Notes: generated by a model from the sequence alone, not told the origin. Positions 52,989-63,358 are shown, counted from the first letter of the stretch. The stretch is 64,000 bases of DNA from Shinella sp032095155 (GCF_049199905.1 NZ_JBLZPK010000003.1:1-64000); one strand, 5' to 3'. Program-made: numbers and translations.

Positions 52989-53738
52989 ATGAGAGATCCA
53001 GACAACAGGCTCCTGCAGCAGGGCTGGCCGCCCGAGTTTTTGTCCACGGCGAATTTGGAAACCGTGCAGACCGAATATGAAGTGCTGCACCTGATGCGCC
53101 AATGCGCAAATCACTTCCGGTTCAGCCATTTCCTGGTGGCGCGCTTCCCGGCCAATGAGCAGCAGCGTTTTGCCGAGCGCCTGCTCGTCAGCAACTGGCC
53201 GGCCGACCTCGTGCGCAAATATGATGCGATGACGCTGTTCCATATCAGCCGGCTCGCTATCGAAGCCGGCATGACGAAGCTGCCGATCCAGGGCGACAGC
53301 ACGCTCCTTGCACCGTCCGATTGGGAAAACACCCAGGCCGGAAGCGCAATCGCGCTTGCCGACAGCCACGGCCTGACATCATCCACCGCCTTCCTTCTGC
53401 ATTCCACGACCGGCGATCCCTATCTGATGGTGTTTTCCGGCACACGCGCGCCGCTTGCCCGCGCCGAGTTGACGGAACTGCATTTCACTGCGTTGCAACT
53501 GTTCGAGTGCCTCGAAAAGACCTTCGTCTCGGTCACGGCCGGTCGGGAAAAGCTCTCCAGCCGCGAGGTCGAATGCCTGCGCTGGGCAGCGGCGGGCAAG
53601 AGCAGCGACGAGATCGCCATTATCCTGGGCATTTCGGTCTATACGGTGAGTAGCTATTTCAAGAGCGCGACCCGCAAGCTGCAGGCGGTCAACCGCATGC
53701 AGTCGATCGCGATCGCGTTGCGCCTGCGTCTCATCTGA
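52989..53738 (+). CDS. LuxR-family transcriptional regulator with autoinducer-binding-like domain
   Basis: This 249-aa protein has an N-terminal sensor domain of the autoinducer-binding type (residues about 20-165, with NWPADLVRKYDAMTLFH and the GLTSSTAFLLHS part) and a GerE-type helix-turn-helix (LSSREVECLRWAAAGKSSDEIA). Key tryptophan and aspartate residues of quorum sensors are partly present, and no luxI gene is visible nearby, so it may be a solo. I start at MRDPDNRLL, and the frame is open 24 codons above. Confidence 0.85.
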   Translation: MRDPDNRLLQQGWPPEFLSTANLETVQTEYEVLHLMRQCANHFRFSHFLVARFPANEQQRFAERLLVSNWPADLVRKYDAMTLFHISRLAIEAGMTKLPIQGDSTLLAPSDWENTQAGSAIALADSHGLTSSTAFLLHSTTGDPYLMVFSGTRAPLARAELTELHFTALQLFECLEKTFVSVTAGREKLSSREVECLRWAAAGKSSDEIAIILGISVYTVSSYFKSATRKLQAVNRMQSIAIALRLRLI

Positions 53739-53958
53739 TTTCCCCTTACGCTGAGATTTGCCCTTTCTGCGGACCGGAAGGGCAATTCCCTGCGTCGCCG
53801 GAAAGACGAGGTTTCCGGCCTTCTCTTGCTCTCGGTGCGGCAAGTTTCTATATGTCGCCCGAAGGATGCTCCGTTGTCGCGGGGCGCCGCAACGGCCGGT
53901 TTCGGCCCCAAGCCAAGGTGCGCAGCGGCAAAGGCCAAACCACCGGAACGGACCTCGC

Positions 53959-55155
53959 GTGAACAGTCTCGATTTCGATCGCAAGCCGGAAGATACCCGT
54001 GTCGTCGTTGCCATGTCGGGCGGCGTCGACAGTTCCGTCGTGGCCGGCATCCTGAAACGCCAGGGCTATGACGTTCTCGGCATCACCTTGCAGCTCTACG
54101 ATCACGGTGCCGCCGTGCACCGCGCCGGCTCCTGCTGCGCCGGCCAGGATATCGACGATGCGCGCCGCGTCTGCGAAACGCTCGGCATTCCGCATTATGT
54201 TCTCGATTATGAAAAGCGTTTCCGCGAAACGGTGATCAACCCCTTCGCCGAAAGCTACATTGCCGGCGAAACGCCGATCCCCTGCGTTGCCTGCAACCAG
54301 ACCGTCAAGTTCGCCGATCTGCTGGCGACGGCCAAGGATCTGGGCGCTGACGCGCTTGCCACCGGCCACTATATCCGTTCGCGTCCGAACCCGCAGCCGG
54401 ATGCGCCGGAGCGCCGCGCGCTCTATCGCCCCGTCGATGCCGAGCGCGACCAGAGCTATTTCCTGTTCGCCACGACGCAGGAGCAGATCGACTACCTGCG
54501 CTTCCCGCTCGGCCATCTCTCCAAGGCCGAGACCCGCGCGCTTGCCGAGGAGATGGGTCTTGTCGTCGCCAAGAAGGCCGACAGCCAGGACATCTGTTTC
54601 GTGCCGCAGGGCAAGTACACCGATATCGTCAACAAACTGAAGCCGAATGCGGCGCTCGCCGGCGAGATCGTGCATATCGACGGGCGCGTTCTCGGCGGCC
54701 ATGACGGCATCCTGCACTATACGATCGGCCAGCGCCGCGGCATCGGCATCGCGACCGGCGAGCCGCTCTACGTCGTCTATCTCGACGCCCGCTCGCGCCG
54801 CGTCATCGTCGGCCCCAAGGAAGCATTGGAAACGCGCCGCCTTTACCTGCGTGACATCAACTGGCTCGGCGATGGTGATCTTCAAGCTGTAGCTGCCGGC
54901 GGCTTCGACTGCTATGCCAAGGTCCGCTCGACCCGCCCGCCGCGCCCCGCGCGCCTCGCCTCCAACGAGCACGGTATCTATGTCGAGCTTTCGGAGGGCG
55001 AAGCTGGCGTCGCTCCCGGCCAGGCCTGCGCGCTCTATTCCGGTGAAGGCGAGGACGCCCGCATCTATGGCGGCGGCTTCATTCAGCGATCGGAACGGGA
55101 AGCGGCTGCCGAAGACGCGCTGAAGCGCATCCTCGCTACCCCGGCCGCGGCCTGA
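53959..55155 (+). CDS. mnmA: tRNA-specific 2-thiouridylase MnmA
   Basis: This 398-aa enzyme makes 2-thiouridine at U34 of tRNA-Lys, tRNA-Glu and tRNA-Gln. The PP-loop VAMSGGVDSSVVAGIL is at about residue 16, and both catalytic cysteines are present (PCVACNQTVKF and QDICFVP). It starts with GTG. The 67 in-frame codons before it are not similar to the family. The tRNA-Met gene lies 134 bp downstream. Confidence 0.95.
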   Translation: MNSLDFDRKPEDTRVVVAMSGGVDSSVVAGILKRQGYDVLGITLQLYDHGAAVHRAGSCCAGQDIDDARRVCETLGIPHYVLDYEKRFRETVINPFAESYIAGETPIPCVACNQTVKFADLLATAKDLGADALATGHYIRSRPNPQPDAPERRALYRPVDAERDQSYFLFATTQEQIDYLRFPLGHLSKAETRALAEEMGLVVAKKADSQDICFVPQGKYTDIVNKLKPNAALAGEIVHIDGRVLGGHDGILHYTIGQRRGIGIATGEPLYVVYLDARSRRVIVGPKEALETRRLYLRDINWLGDGDLQAVAAGGFDCYAKVRSTRPPRPARLASNEHGIYVELSEGEAGVAPGQACALYSGEGEDARIYGGGFIQRSEREAAAEDALKRILATPAAA

Positions 55156-55288
55156 AAAGCCATGTCTCCCCAGGCCTTTGCGGACAAAGCGATTTTTCCT
55201 GCAAAGGTCGCTTGACACCCGCAGGAGCCGCCCCTTATAAGCCGCGCACCGGATGAAAAACGGACTTGGTTCCAATCGTCCTTCGGTC

Positions 55289-55365
55289 GGCGGAGTAGCT
55301 CAGTAGGTTAGAGCAGAGGAATCATAATCCTTGTGTCGGGGGTTCGAATCCCTCCTCCGCTACCA
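55289..55365 (+). tRNA. tRNA-Met (anticodon CAT), elongator
   Basis: A full cloverleaf of 77 nt with encoded CCA: acceptor GGCGGAG / CTCCGCT (G-U at 1-72), D arm AGCTCAGTAGGTTAGAGC, anticodon arm with loop ATCATAA (CAT), T arm GGGGG-TTCGAAT-CCCTC. The 4-69 and 5-68 pairs are G-C, unlike the C-G pairs that TilS favours in tRNA-Ile2, which supports Met over lysidine-Ile. Confidence 0.9.
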
Positions 55366-55702
55366 AAAATCTCACGCAAAATAGCGCTCTCCCTGAATAA
55401 TATGAATTATTTATATTTTTCATAGCGTTATTGCGTGTAGCTCGCCGCGATTTTTCGGAAATTTGACAGCTGAAATCGGAAATTATGGATTTCCGGAAGA
55501 GGTGTCAAAAAGTCGGCATCTATATAGCCCCCATGGCTACATCCCCTCTACGACTTCTAGCGCATTGAGATCGACGAAGTTTGCTCTCGTCGGGCCACAG
55601 TTTTGAAGTTTTGACACTGCTATCTTGAATTCCTAGAATTTCACTCGCCTAACATACCGTCGTGAGCAATCACTTTTGATTTCGCAGGGAGGCAAGGGAC
55701 GA
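55366..55702. other. AT-rich intergenic stretch after tRNA-Met
   Basis: 337 bp with lower GC than the window average and no supported gene. The composition change begins right after the tRNA, the usual mark of sequence inserted at a tRNA end. Confidence 0.5.
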
Positions 55703-56329
55703 ATGACCGGTGCAGGCGCTGTGCAGTGGCCATGGCAATCAACGGCGAAAGACTTCACTCTATTGATACACGCGGCGCAGTACTGGCATGCGGCATTTGC
55801 ACTAACTGAGCAGGCGGAGCCGATTGTCCCCCACTACTTTTTTACGCCGACATCGCACCTGCTGGCGCACGCATCAGAGCTAGCATTGAAGTCGTTTGTT
55901 TCGGAGCGCCGCTCCAAAACCAAATTCAACGAATTTTTAAAAAATAACGGCATGCACAATTTAAATGCACTTATGTGCGCCGCGATTGCCCATGGGTTGG
56001 AAATCGACCTGCGAGAGGCTACGCCTGTAGTGCAGTATCACTACGCCCACCACAAGCATGTCTTCAGATACGGTCTCGCTGGCAGCATGATAACTGCTGA
56101 CCCGAAAGCCGCGCTTCCTCTTATCGCACACCTGATCGACCGTTGCGCCGGTGGCTTAGGAGTGTTGCGGGGCGGACGATCCGCTGAAAAACCAATATTC
56201 CCATACGCGGTGCCGGCTCCGATGGTTTTGCCGGCAACGGTACCTTTGATTGAAGCGATGGCCGCCAGCTTCCAGAAAAGACTTGACGAGTTTAGGGACC
56301 AAAAACTCGCTGTTCGGCCGGGCTCTTAA
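55703..56329 (+). CDS. hypothetical protein, possibly HEPN-like
   Basis: This 208-aa protein has codon use more relaxed than its neighbours. A helical segment HLLAHASELALKSFVSERRS resembles the first helix of HEPN-type domains, and further helices follow. The start ATG follows GGGAGG. No family can be named with confidence. It is the first gene of the accessory patch between tRNA-Met and the FAD oxidase gene. Confidence 0.5.
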   Translation: MTGAGAVQWPWQSTAKDFTLLIHAAQYWHAAFALTEQAEPIVPHYFFTPTSHLLAHASELALKSFVSERRSKTKFNEFLKNNGMHNLNALMCAAIAHGLEIDLREATPVVQYHYAHHKHVFRYGLAGSMITADPKAALPLIAHLIDRCAGGLGVLRGGRSAEKPIFPYAVPAPMVLPATVPLIEAMAASFQKRLDEFRDQKLAVRPGS

Positions 56330-56346
56330 CGCACCTCATCGCTGAC

Positions 56347-56898
56347 CTATATCTCGAATTGGCTGTCACTCGGAATGAAGCCATAGTCCAGCAGATGCGA
56401 TGCCGACTTCACGAGCAGGTCCACGCCAATCGGCCCGAGAGCACGGCGCCAGAGAGTTGCGGGCGTTTCGCATGGGCCAATGAAGCACCAGTCCTGAAAG
56501 GCGACCGCGCCGGTATCGAACCCGTCGTCCAGGTGAAAAACGGTGCCGCCAGTAACCCTCTCGCCGGCCGCCATTGCGGCCTCGACGGCGTTTCGGCCGC
56601 GATGAAGCGGGAGAAGAGACGGGTGGTAGCCGACGCACCACTCGGCCGAGCTGCGCAGCTCGGCCGGAATGTAGACGAAGGCATGAGCAGCGATCAAAAG
56701 ATCGAGGCGGCAGGGCGGAAGAACACCCGCCAAACCATCCTCGCCGTGGATGACGGGTTCAAGGCCGGCTGCTTTTGAAGCCACCGCGAGCCGGTCATCC
56801 TTTGAAGGCGCGGCTAAGAAGACAATTTGAAGCTCCTTTGAGAGGGCTTTGAAGACGCTTTCCCCGAGCCACTTCTGCCCCACAATTCCTACCTTCAT
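56347..56898 (-). CDS. formyltransferase-family protein with substituted catalytic Asn
   Basis: This 183-aa protein shows the formyl transferase N-terminal fold (MKVGIVGQKWLGESVFKALS) and the active-site block YHPSLLPLHRGRNAVEAAMA then GGTVFHLDDGFDTGAV. His92 and Asp128 are present, but the usual Asn two residues before the His is Gly90. Methionyl-tRNA, GART and sugar N-formyltransferases all use that Asn, so activity is uncertain. It lacks the C-terminal Fmt domain. It overlaps the 64-aa frame upstream in ATGA. Confidence 0.7.
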   Translation of the reverse strand: MKVGIVGQKWLGESVFKALSKELQIVFLAAPSKDDRLAVASKAAGLEPVIHGEDGLAGVLPPCRLDLLIAAHAFVYIPAELRSSAEWCVGYHPSLLPLHRGRNAVEAAMAAGERVTGGTVFHLDDGFDTGAVAFQDWCFIGPCETPATLWRRALGPIGVDLLVKSASHLLDYGFIPSDSQFEI

Positions 56899-57089
56899 CG
56901 GACGTCGATCCCTTCTATGTATCGGAAGCCTTGGACGGCGCGGAAATGGCCGCCATAGATGCCGGCAGTGGCTCGCGTGGATTTGCGAGCCCCGCCGCCA
57001 TGCAATGGCGCCGAGACTTGCGTCCAAAGTGGGTCGCGGCGAAGAGCCGCCGCGAGACCAGGATGCGAGGTATGGAAGAGGGTCGGCAT
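56895..57089 (-). CDS. 64-aa frame coupled to the formyltransferase, perhaps a truncated gene
   Basis: MPTLFHTSHPGLAAALRRDP... to ...FRYIEGIDVR, stopping in ATGA overlap with the formyltransferase start. Third-codon positions are mostly G or C as in real genes here. I do not recognise the family. An additional well-biased reading frame lies further upstream in another phase (down to about 57090), so this may be the 3' remnant of a longer gene with a frameshift. Confidence 0.3.
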   Translation of the reverse strand: MPTLFHTSHPGLAAALRRDPLWTQVSAPLHGGGARKSTRATAGIYGGHFRAVQGFRYIEGIDVR

Positions 57090-57124
57090 CGGCTTCGCCG
57101 ATGTAGTTAGCCAACTCAATCCCG

Positions 57125-57475
57125 TTGAGGCGGCCGGGCATCGTCGCCACACGGCCGGTCTCTGTTCACATTCACGCCGACAAGGCCATGGCAGAGGTGA
57201 CAATAACGCCGGGCCGCGCCGGGCCGGTGGACGTTTCCCCCTTCGTCATGGCGCCGGATTTTTCGGCGATGGTGCCGAAAGAAGTAGTCTTCGTATTCTC
57301 CAACTCTGAGGCTGGCGTCGAGCCGATGCGGCGCAAGGCGGCCCTCCGAGATGGGGCATGGCGAAGCGAAGGCGTCATTCTTCCTTTGCCGGGGCAGTGG
57401 CAGCTGAGGGTCGACGTGCTTATTAGCGATTTCGAGATGGTCAAACTACAGGAAGCAACTGAAATTGCACCATAA
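57125..57475 (+). pseudogene. C-terminal fragment of a CopC/CopD-type copper resistance protein
   Basis: The frame encodes a stretch like the C-terminal domain of CopD/YcnJ-type proteins: VHIHADKAMAEVTITPGRAG, VDVSPFVMAPDFSAMVPKEVVFVF, then GVILPLPGQWQLRVDVLISD. The membrane part and the CopC domain that should precede it are absent and the upstream DNA belongs to the opposite-strand genes, so this is a truncated remnant. Confidence 0.5.
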
Positions 57476-57499
57476 CCACTCCAACTTGCGCAAGACTGC

Positions 57500-57513
57500 G
57501 GGTTCGAGTCCCT
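57500..57513 (+). other. tRNA T-arm-like 14-mer matching the tRNA-Met 3' end
   Basis: GGGTTCGAGTCCCT differs in one base from the tRNA-Met T arm (55340-55353). It has no cloverleaf around it. It could be an old attachment-site remnant that bounds the accessory patch, or chance likeness. Confidence 0.25.
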
Positions 57514-57677
57514 TCAAGAGCTTAATGAGCCAGAGGCTCGAACCAAACATATAGTTTCCCGCTGAAAATGCTGTTTAGGACAGGTAGTATTATGGCTTCG
57601 CATCGCTTCTCGCTCAACGCTAGGCGAGAGGGGCTAAGGTAGCAAGTGGGCGTGTCGAGCCGCGAACTGGCAAGTAT

Positions 57678-59110
57678 TTAGACTATAACTGCCTTGAGCA
57701 CCTTGCCGGGATTGAGAAGCGCCGGCGCGTCAAGCGCGCCCTTGATCCGGTGCATCAGGGCGAGTTTCGCCGGGTTGGATAGAGCCGATAGCGGCGCCAC
57801 CCGCTTCGCGCCGATCCCATGTTCGGCGGAAAACGATCCGCCCATCTCTCCAACGCCTCGGTAAATTGCCGCCTCGACGGCACACGCCTTTTCCGCAGGG
57901 AGTTCGCTGACGGTGCTGTTGAGCACGATGTGAAGATTTCCGTCGGCAAGATGACCGAAAACGTAGGGGGCGAACTCGGCATCGATCGCTTTCAGATCGG
58001 CGAGGCACCCTTCGAGATAGAATGCGACCTTAGAGAGTGGGATAGAGACGTCATAAGATGGCGCACCCGGATGCTGCCGGTAAATGAGGTCCGTGTCCTC
58101 GCGAAGCCGCCAGAGATCGGCCTCCTGCGCACCGGAAAATGCGATGACGGCCGAGGTGTCGGGGTGAACGGCAATCACGTCCTCGTAGATGCGCGCAAGC
58201 TCCGATTGCAAGGCGGTCTCGTCGGCGCCGCCGAGTGTCATCAGGAGGTTGACGGGATGATCGGCGGCGTAATCCGCAACCGACCAGCGATGGTGGCTGG
58301 AGGTCAGGCGGAAATAGCTGTGCCACACCGCTTCGGCAGCGCGAAGACTGCCGTATTCGGCATCGAGCCCCCGGCGAACCGTCTCAAGTGCTGCGTCCAC
58401 CGAGGCCAGGCCGAACAGGACTGTCGCGGTCGCCAAAGGCTGGGGTTCAAGCTTGACGGCGATCCGCGTTATCACGCCGAGCGTGCCTTCCGCACCGACA
58501 AACAGATGCTTCAGGTCATAGCCGGCGGCATTCTTCACGACCCGGGTCAGGTCGGAATAGACCGAGCCATCCGCAAGCACGGCCTCCAGTCCCAGAATGC
58601 GATGCCGCATGACCCCGGACCGGAAAGCGGAAATCCCCCCGGCATTCGTCGAAGCCATGCCGCCGATGGTCGCCGAGCCGCGGGACGGCAGATCGATCCC
58701 CGGTTCAAGGCGATGCTCCGCTGCCGCCACCTGCAGCGCCTGCAGCGTCACGCCGGCTTCCACGACGGCAACGCGCTCGACCGGGCAGAGATGCTGGATG
58801 CGATTGAGGCGGGCGGTGGAAAGCACCAGTTCGCCCGATTTTGACAGGCCTCCGCCCACGAGCCCGGTTCGCCCACCATGGGTAATAAGCGGCACCCCGT
58901 GGGTGCGGCAGCATTTGACGATTGCGGCANNNNNNNNNNNNNNNNNNNNNNNNNNNNNNNNNNNNNNNNNNNNNNNNNNNNNNNNNNNNNNNNNNNNNNN
59001 NNNNGCGCCACGCCATAATCGATCGTAGTGACCGCCTCTCCTTCCTTGAAATTTCCCTCACCGACGATGTCTCGGATTTTGGCAGTGAATTCGGGTTTCA
59101 GGCGGTGCAT
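57678..59110 (-). CDS. FAD-linked oxidase (GlcD/D-2-hydroxyacid dehydrogenase type), split by an assembly gap
   Basis: The C-terminal 417 residues show the FAD PCMH domain (GGRTGLVGG, DLPSRGSATIGGMASTNAGG, GAEGTLGVITRIAVKLEPQ) and the oxidase C-terminal domain (FGHLADGNLHIVLN, SAEHGIGAKR, LNPGKVL). It resembles glycolate oxidase GlcD and D-lactate or D-2-hydroxyglutarate dehydrogenases. The N-terminal 35 residues (MHRLKPEFTAKIRDIVG...) lie beyond 75 N. The two parts are out of phase across those N, so the true gap must be 1 modulo 3. Confidence 0.8.
58930..59004. other. assembly gap (75 N) inside the FAD oxidase gene
   Basis: The run of N interrupts the coding frame and its stated length cannot be exact. 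Confidence 0.95.
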
Positions 59111-59174
59111 TGGACAGATCCTGGCGATGGCATCGGGAAGGAGGGAGAGGCCGGTCTTGGAAGGTTCAGGGCAT

Positions 59175-59747
59175 TTAGGCGTGAAGCGTGCCGTTTTTCT
59201 TCGCCGTCCAGGTGGCGATGTAGTCCATCAAGGCGGGGTTGAGGCAGTCGTAGGGCGCGAGATCGAGCTCCCGCAGCCGGGTCCGAACGCCGTCCATCTG
59301 CGCCGGGTCATAGCCGCTTTCGATGATCGAGGAGACGAAGGCAGCAAAGCCAGGTTTTGCCCAGCCCTGCTCCTTAAAACGCTCCGGGTGCACGAATGAC
59401 AGGCCCTTAAACGGATGATCACGCTCGACCGGGCCGTACATATGCACGCCGCATGCCTTGCAGGCGTGGCGCTGGATGAGTGCGGCCGGATCGACGACCG
59501 CGAGCTTGTCGCCGTTTTCGACGATCTCGACATTGTCCGTCGAGGCGACGGCGACGACCGAGAAGACGGCGCCTTCGGGCTTCCAGCACTTGGTGCAGCC
59601 GCAGGCGTGGTTGTGGGCAATGTCGCCCTTGATGCGGACTTTGACCGGGTTGCTTGCGCAGTTGCAGACGAGCGTACCGCCGGAAAAGGCGGCATCAGTC
59701 GCTTTGAACCCGCTATCGACGGACGGATGTATCGCGATGCTTGGCAT
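59175..59747 (-). CDS. gfa: S-(hydroxymethyl)glutathione synthase
   Basis: This 190-aa zinc enzyme speeds condensation of formaldehyde with glutathione. The GFA cysteines are visible (LVCNCASN, HNHACGCTKCWKPEG, KACGVHMYG). AAGGAGGAG lies ideally before MPSIAIHPS. Together with the class III alcohol dehydrogenase just upstream it makes up the glutathione-dependent formaldehyde route. The next step, S-formylglutathione hydrolase, is not in the window. Confidence 0.94.
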   Translation of the reverse strand: MPSIAIHPSVDSGFKATDAAFSGGTLVCNCASNPVKVRIKGDIAHNHACGCTKCWKPEGAVFSVVAVASTDNVEIVENGDKLAVVDPAALIQRHACKACGVHMYGPVERDHPFKGLSFVHPERFKEQGWAKPGFAAFVSSIIESGYDPAQMDGVRTRLRELDLAPYDCLNPALMDYIATWTAKKNGTLHA

Positions 59748-59863
59748 GGGTTTCTCCTCCTTCATAGCCGTCGCGGTATGCGCGGCCGATAACAGGCACC
59801 GCCAGCGTTGGCGCGGCGGTGCAATGCATGGATTGCGAGGTGCAGGCGGTCTTGAACCCGCCC

Positions 59864-60991
<1,128 letters not shown>

Positions 60992-61032
60992 GGTCTTTTC
61001 CTTCCAGAGTGTCCGTCGTTTCAGAGGTTTGG

Positions 61033-61719
61033 CTATCGCGGCAGGTAGCGCGTCAGGCGGGCTTCCAGCAGCCGGACGAGGGTGATCAGCACCAGATTGA
61101 TCAGGAGGTAGAGAACGCCGGCGATGGCGAAGACCTCCAAGATCGCATAGGTCTGACTCATCAGGCGTTTTGCATGGCCGGTGATTTCCAGAACGGTGAT
61201 GGTCGAGGCAAGGCTCGTTCCCTTGACGACGAGCACGAGTTCGTTGCCGTAGGCCGGCAAGGCTTGCCTTATGGCGAGCGGAAAGGTGATCCGGCGAAAG
61301 CATAGGAGCCGCGACATGCCGCAGGCCTGCGCCGCCTCGACCAGCCCGCCCGGGATCGACAGGAGGCCGCCGCGCAGGATTTCCGACGTATAGGCGGCGG
61401 TGTTGAGCGCCAGCGCCATCACGGCGCAATGAACGCCATCGCCGATGACCCACCATAAGATAGGGTTGTCCCGCACGAAGGGGATCTGGCCGAGGCCGTA
61501 GTAGAAGAGGAAGAGCTGAACCAGAAGCGGCGTGCCGCGGAAAACGGTGCTGTAGCCCTTGGCGAAACCGCTGACGAACCGGTTTTTCGACAGCCGCATG
61601 ACGGCGAGCGCAAGCCCGAGATTGAAGCCGACGGCGACCGAGGTGAGCGTCAGCAGAGCGGTTAGCCACAGTCCCTTGGCGAGCGTTGGCACGGCGAGCC
61701 GGATGAGGTCGAGATCCAT
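61033..61719 (-). CDS. polar amino-acid ABC transporter permease (HisM type)
   Basis: This 228-aa inner-membrane protein has five helices and the EAA loop (EAAQACGMSRLLCFRRITFP). It pairs with the permease that starts 4 bp upstream of it on the same strand. Together with the binding protein and ATPase gene it forms a lysine/arginine/ornithine- or histidine-type importer. Substrate is not fixed by sequence. Confidence 0.9.
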   Translation of the reverse strand: MDLDLIRLAVPTLAKGLWLTALLTLTSVAVGFNLGLALAVMRLSKNRFVSGFAKGYSTVFRGTPLLVQLFLFYYGLGQIPFVRDNPILWWVIGDGVHCAVMALALNTAAYTSEILRGGLLSIPGGLVEAAQACGMSRLLCFRRITFPLAIRQALPAYGNELVLVVKGTSLASTITVLEITGHAKRLMSQTYAILEVFAIAGVLYLLINLVLITLVRLLEARLTRYLPR

Positions 61720-61722
61720 GGC

Positions 61723-62430
61723 CTATGTCCTCGTATGGGGGCGCAGAAGGCGCTCGATCCGGTCGAAACCACCCTGGCTGACCAGCGTGATGGCGAGATA
61801 GACGACAGCCGCGATCAAGTAGAAAATGAAGGGATGGCGGGTGGAACCGGCGCCGACGAAGGCCGCACGCATCAGTTCCTGCAGGCCGACGACGGAGACG
61901 AGGGCTGTATCCTTGATGGTCGTCTGCCAGACATTGTTCATGCCGGGCACGGCAATCCTCAGCATCTGCGGTGCGATGATCCGGCGGAAGATGCGCCGGC
62001 CGGGAATGCCGAGCGCCCGCGCCGCCTCGATATGACCGCCGGGAATGGCGGCAAGCGCGCCGCGCACGACCTCGGTGGAATAGGCGCCCGATATGGCCGC
62101 GATCGCGATGACGGCGATGATGAAGGCATAGCCGTTGCCGGCCAGTCCTTCATAGCCGAAGGCGGCGGCGACCTGCGCCACGAATTCGACAGAGGAAAAG
62201 AAGAGCAGATAGATGATCAGGAGTTCCGGCACGCCGCGAACGATCGACGTGTAGAAATCCACCGCCAGCGTCAGCGGGAAGAGCCGCGCCCATTTGATCA
62301 GGCCGCAGGCAATGCCGATGACAATACCGAAGGCCATGCTCGCGACACCGACGGCGATGGTGATCGCCGCGCCGCGCAGGATTGCGGCGATCCAGCCGCC
62401 CTCCCATACCTGCCATAATCCAAATTCCAT
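61723..62430 (-). CDS. polar amino-acid ABC transporter permease (HisQ type)
   Basis: This 235-aa permease has five helices and the EAA loop (EAARALGIPGRRIFRRIIAP). It is the partner of the next permease, 3 bp apart. Gene order ATPase, binding protein, HisQ, HisM is read along the minus strand. Confidence 0.9.
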   Translation of the reverse strand: MEFGLWQVWEGGWIAAILRGAAITIAVGVASMAFGIVIGIACGLIKWARLFPLTLAVDFYTSIVRGVPELLIIYLLFFSSVEFVAQVAAAFGYEGLAGNGYAFIIAVIAIAAISGAYSTEVVRGALAAIPGGHIEAARALGIPGRRIFRRIIAPQMLRIAVPGMNNVWQTTIKDTALVSVVGLQELMRAAFVGAGSTRHPFIFYLIAAVVYLAITLVSQGGFDRIERLLRPHTRT

Positions 62431-62508
62431 CGGACCCGCCCAAACCTGTCTGTTGTCCTGTCGGAGGCAATGTCTCCCGGACGATATCCGGGAGACACCA
62501 TGTCGGCG

Positions 62509-63306
62509 TTACTTGCAGGGGCGGGAAATGTCCGTCTTGAACCAGGTCTGGCTCGCCTTGCCGATCGAACCGTCGGCGACCAGTTCGCAGAGCGCCTTGT
62601 CGATGCGGGCCTTCAGTTCGGTGTTTTCCTGGGCGATGCCGACGCCGATGCCTTCGCCAAGCGTCGGATCGGACGAGCTGGCGATCTTGACGTCGACCAG
62701 CTGGAAATCCTTGCCCTCGGGCTTGGCGAGGAAGTCATCCAGCGCCGACTTGTCGGAGAAGGCCACATCGATGCGGCCGCTGGCCAGGTCGATCTGCATC
62801 TGGTCGAGCGTGTCATAGGTCTTCAGGTCGGCGTTCGGCACGTTCTTCTCAAGATAGTGGGCGTGGGTCGTACCGGCCTGCACGCCGACCTTCTTGCCGT
62901 CGAGCGCCTTGATCAGGCTGTCGAAATCCTTGATGCTGGCAAGGTCGGACGTCTTCGGGGCGACGAACATGTTGGCGAGTTCGGCGTAGCCGATGGAGAA
63001 GTTGATCTCCTTCTTGCGGTCTTCCGTGATGGACATGCCCGAGATGATGATGTCGAAGCGCTTGGCCTTCAGCGCCGGAATGAGGCCGTCGAAGGCCTGG
63101 ACGACGAACTGGCATTTCATCTCCAGCTTGGCGCAGAGCAGGTTGCCGACATCGGCGTCGAAGCCGGTGACGTTACCGACCGCATCGGCCATGCTCCACG
63201 GCGGATAGGCGCCTTCCGTTCCAATCGACAATTCGCCTTCCGCGGCCTGCGCCGTCGTGAGACACGCGGCAAAGGCGGTGGCGAGCAACATACTTTTCAG
63301 TTTCAT
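62509..63306 (-). CDS. periplasmic amino-acid-binding protein of the ABC transporter
   Basis: This 265-aa protein has a signal peptide (MKLKSMLLATAFAACLTTAQA) and the class 3 solute-binding fold (LSIGTEGAYPPWSMADAVGN, GFDADVGNLLCAKLEMKC, FDIIISGMSITEDRKKEINF). These features fit LAO/histidine-type binding proteins. An upstream ATG gives five more residues. It feeds the two permeases downstream. Confidence 0.92.
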   Translation of the reverse strand: MKLKSMLLATAFAACLTTAQAAEGELSIGTEGAYPPWSMADAVGNVTGFDADVGNLLCAKLEMKCQFVVQAFDGLIPALKAKRFDIIISGMSITEDRKKEINFSIGYAELANMFVAPKTSDLASIKDFDSLIKALDGKKVGVQAGTTHAHYLEKNVPNADLKTYDTLDQMQIDLASGRIDVAFSDKSALDDFLAKPEGKDFQLVDVKIASSSDPTLGEGIGVGIAQENTELKARIDKALCELVADGSIGKASQTWFKTDISRPCK

Positions 63307-63358
63307 GTTCTGGTTCCCCATGTTGAGCTTCGTTGTGGGCGGGTGAGGCCGGCGGCAG

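Noticed and set aside
55289..55365. Assignment of the CAT tRNA as tRNA-Ile2, since tilS is in the window
   Set aside because: The acceptor stem lacks the C4-G69 and C5-G68 pairs favoured by TilS and the general form is that of elongator tRNA-Met.
56898..57150. N-terminal extension of the formyltransferase starting MATMPGRLNGIELANYIGEA, which looks a little like a response-regulator fragment
   Set aside because: The family begins at MKVGIVG and the extension is overlapped by a better-biased frame. The resemblance to MPGMNGIEL is too short to rely on.
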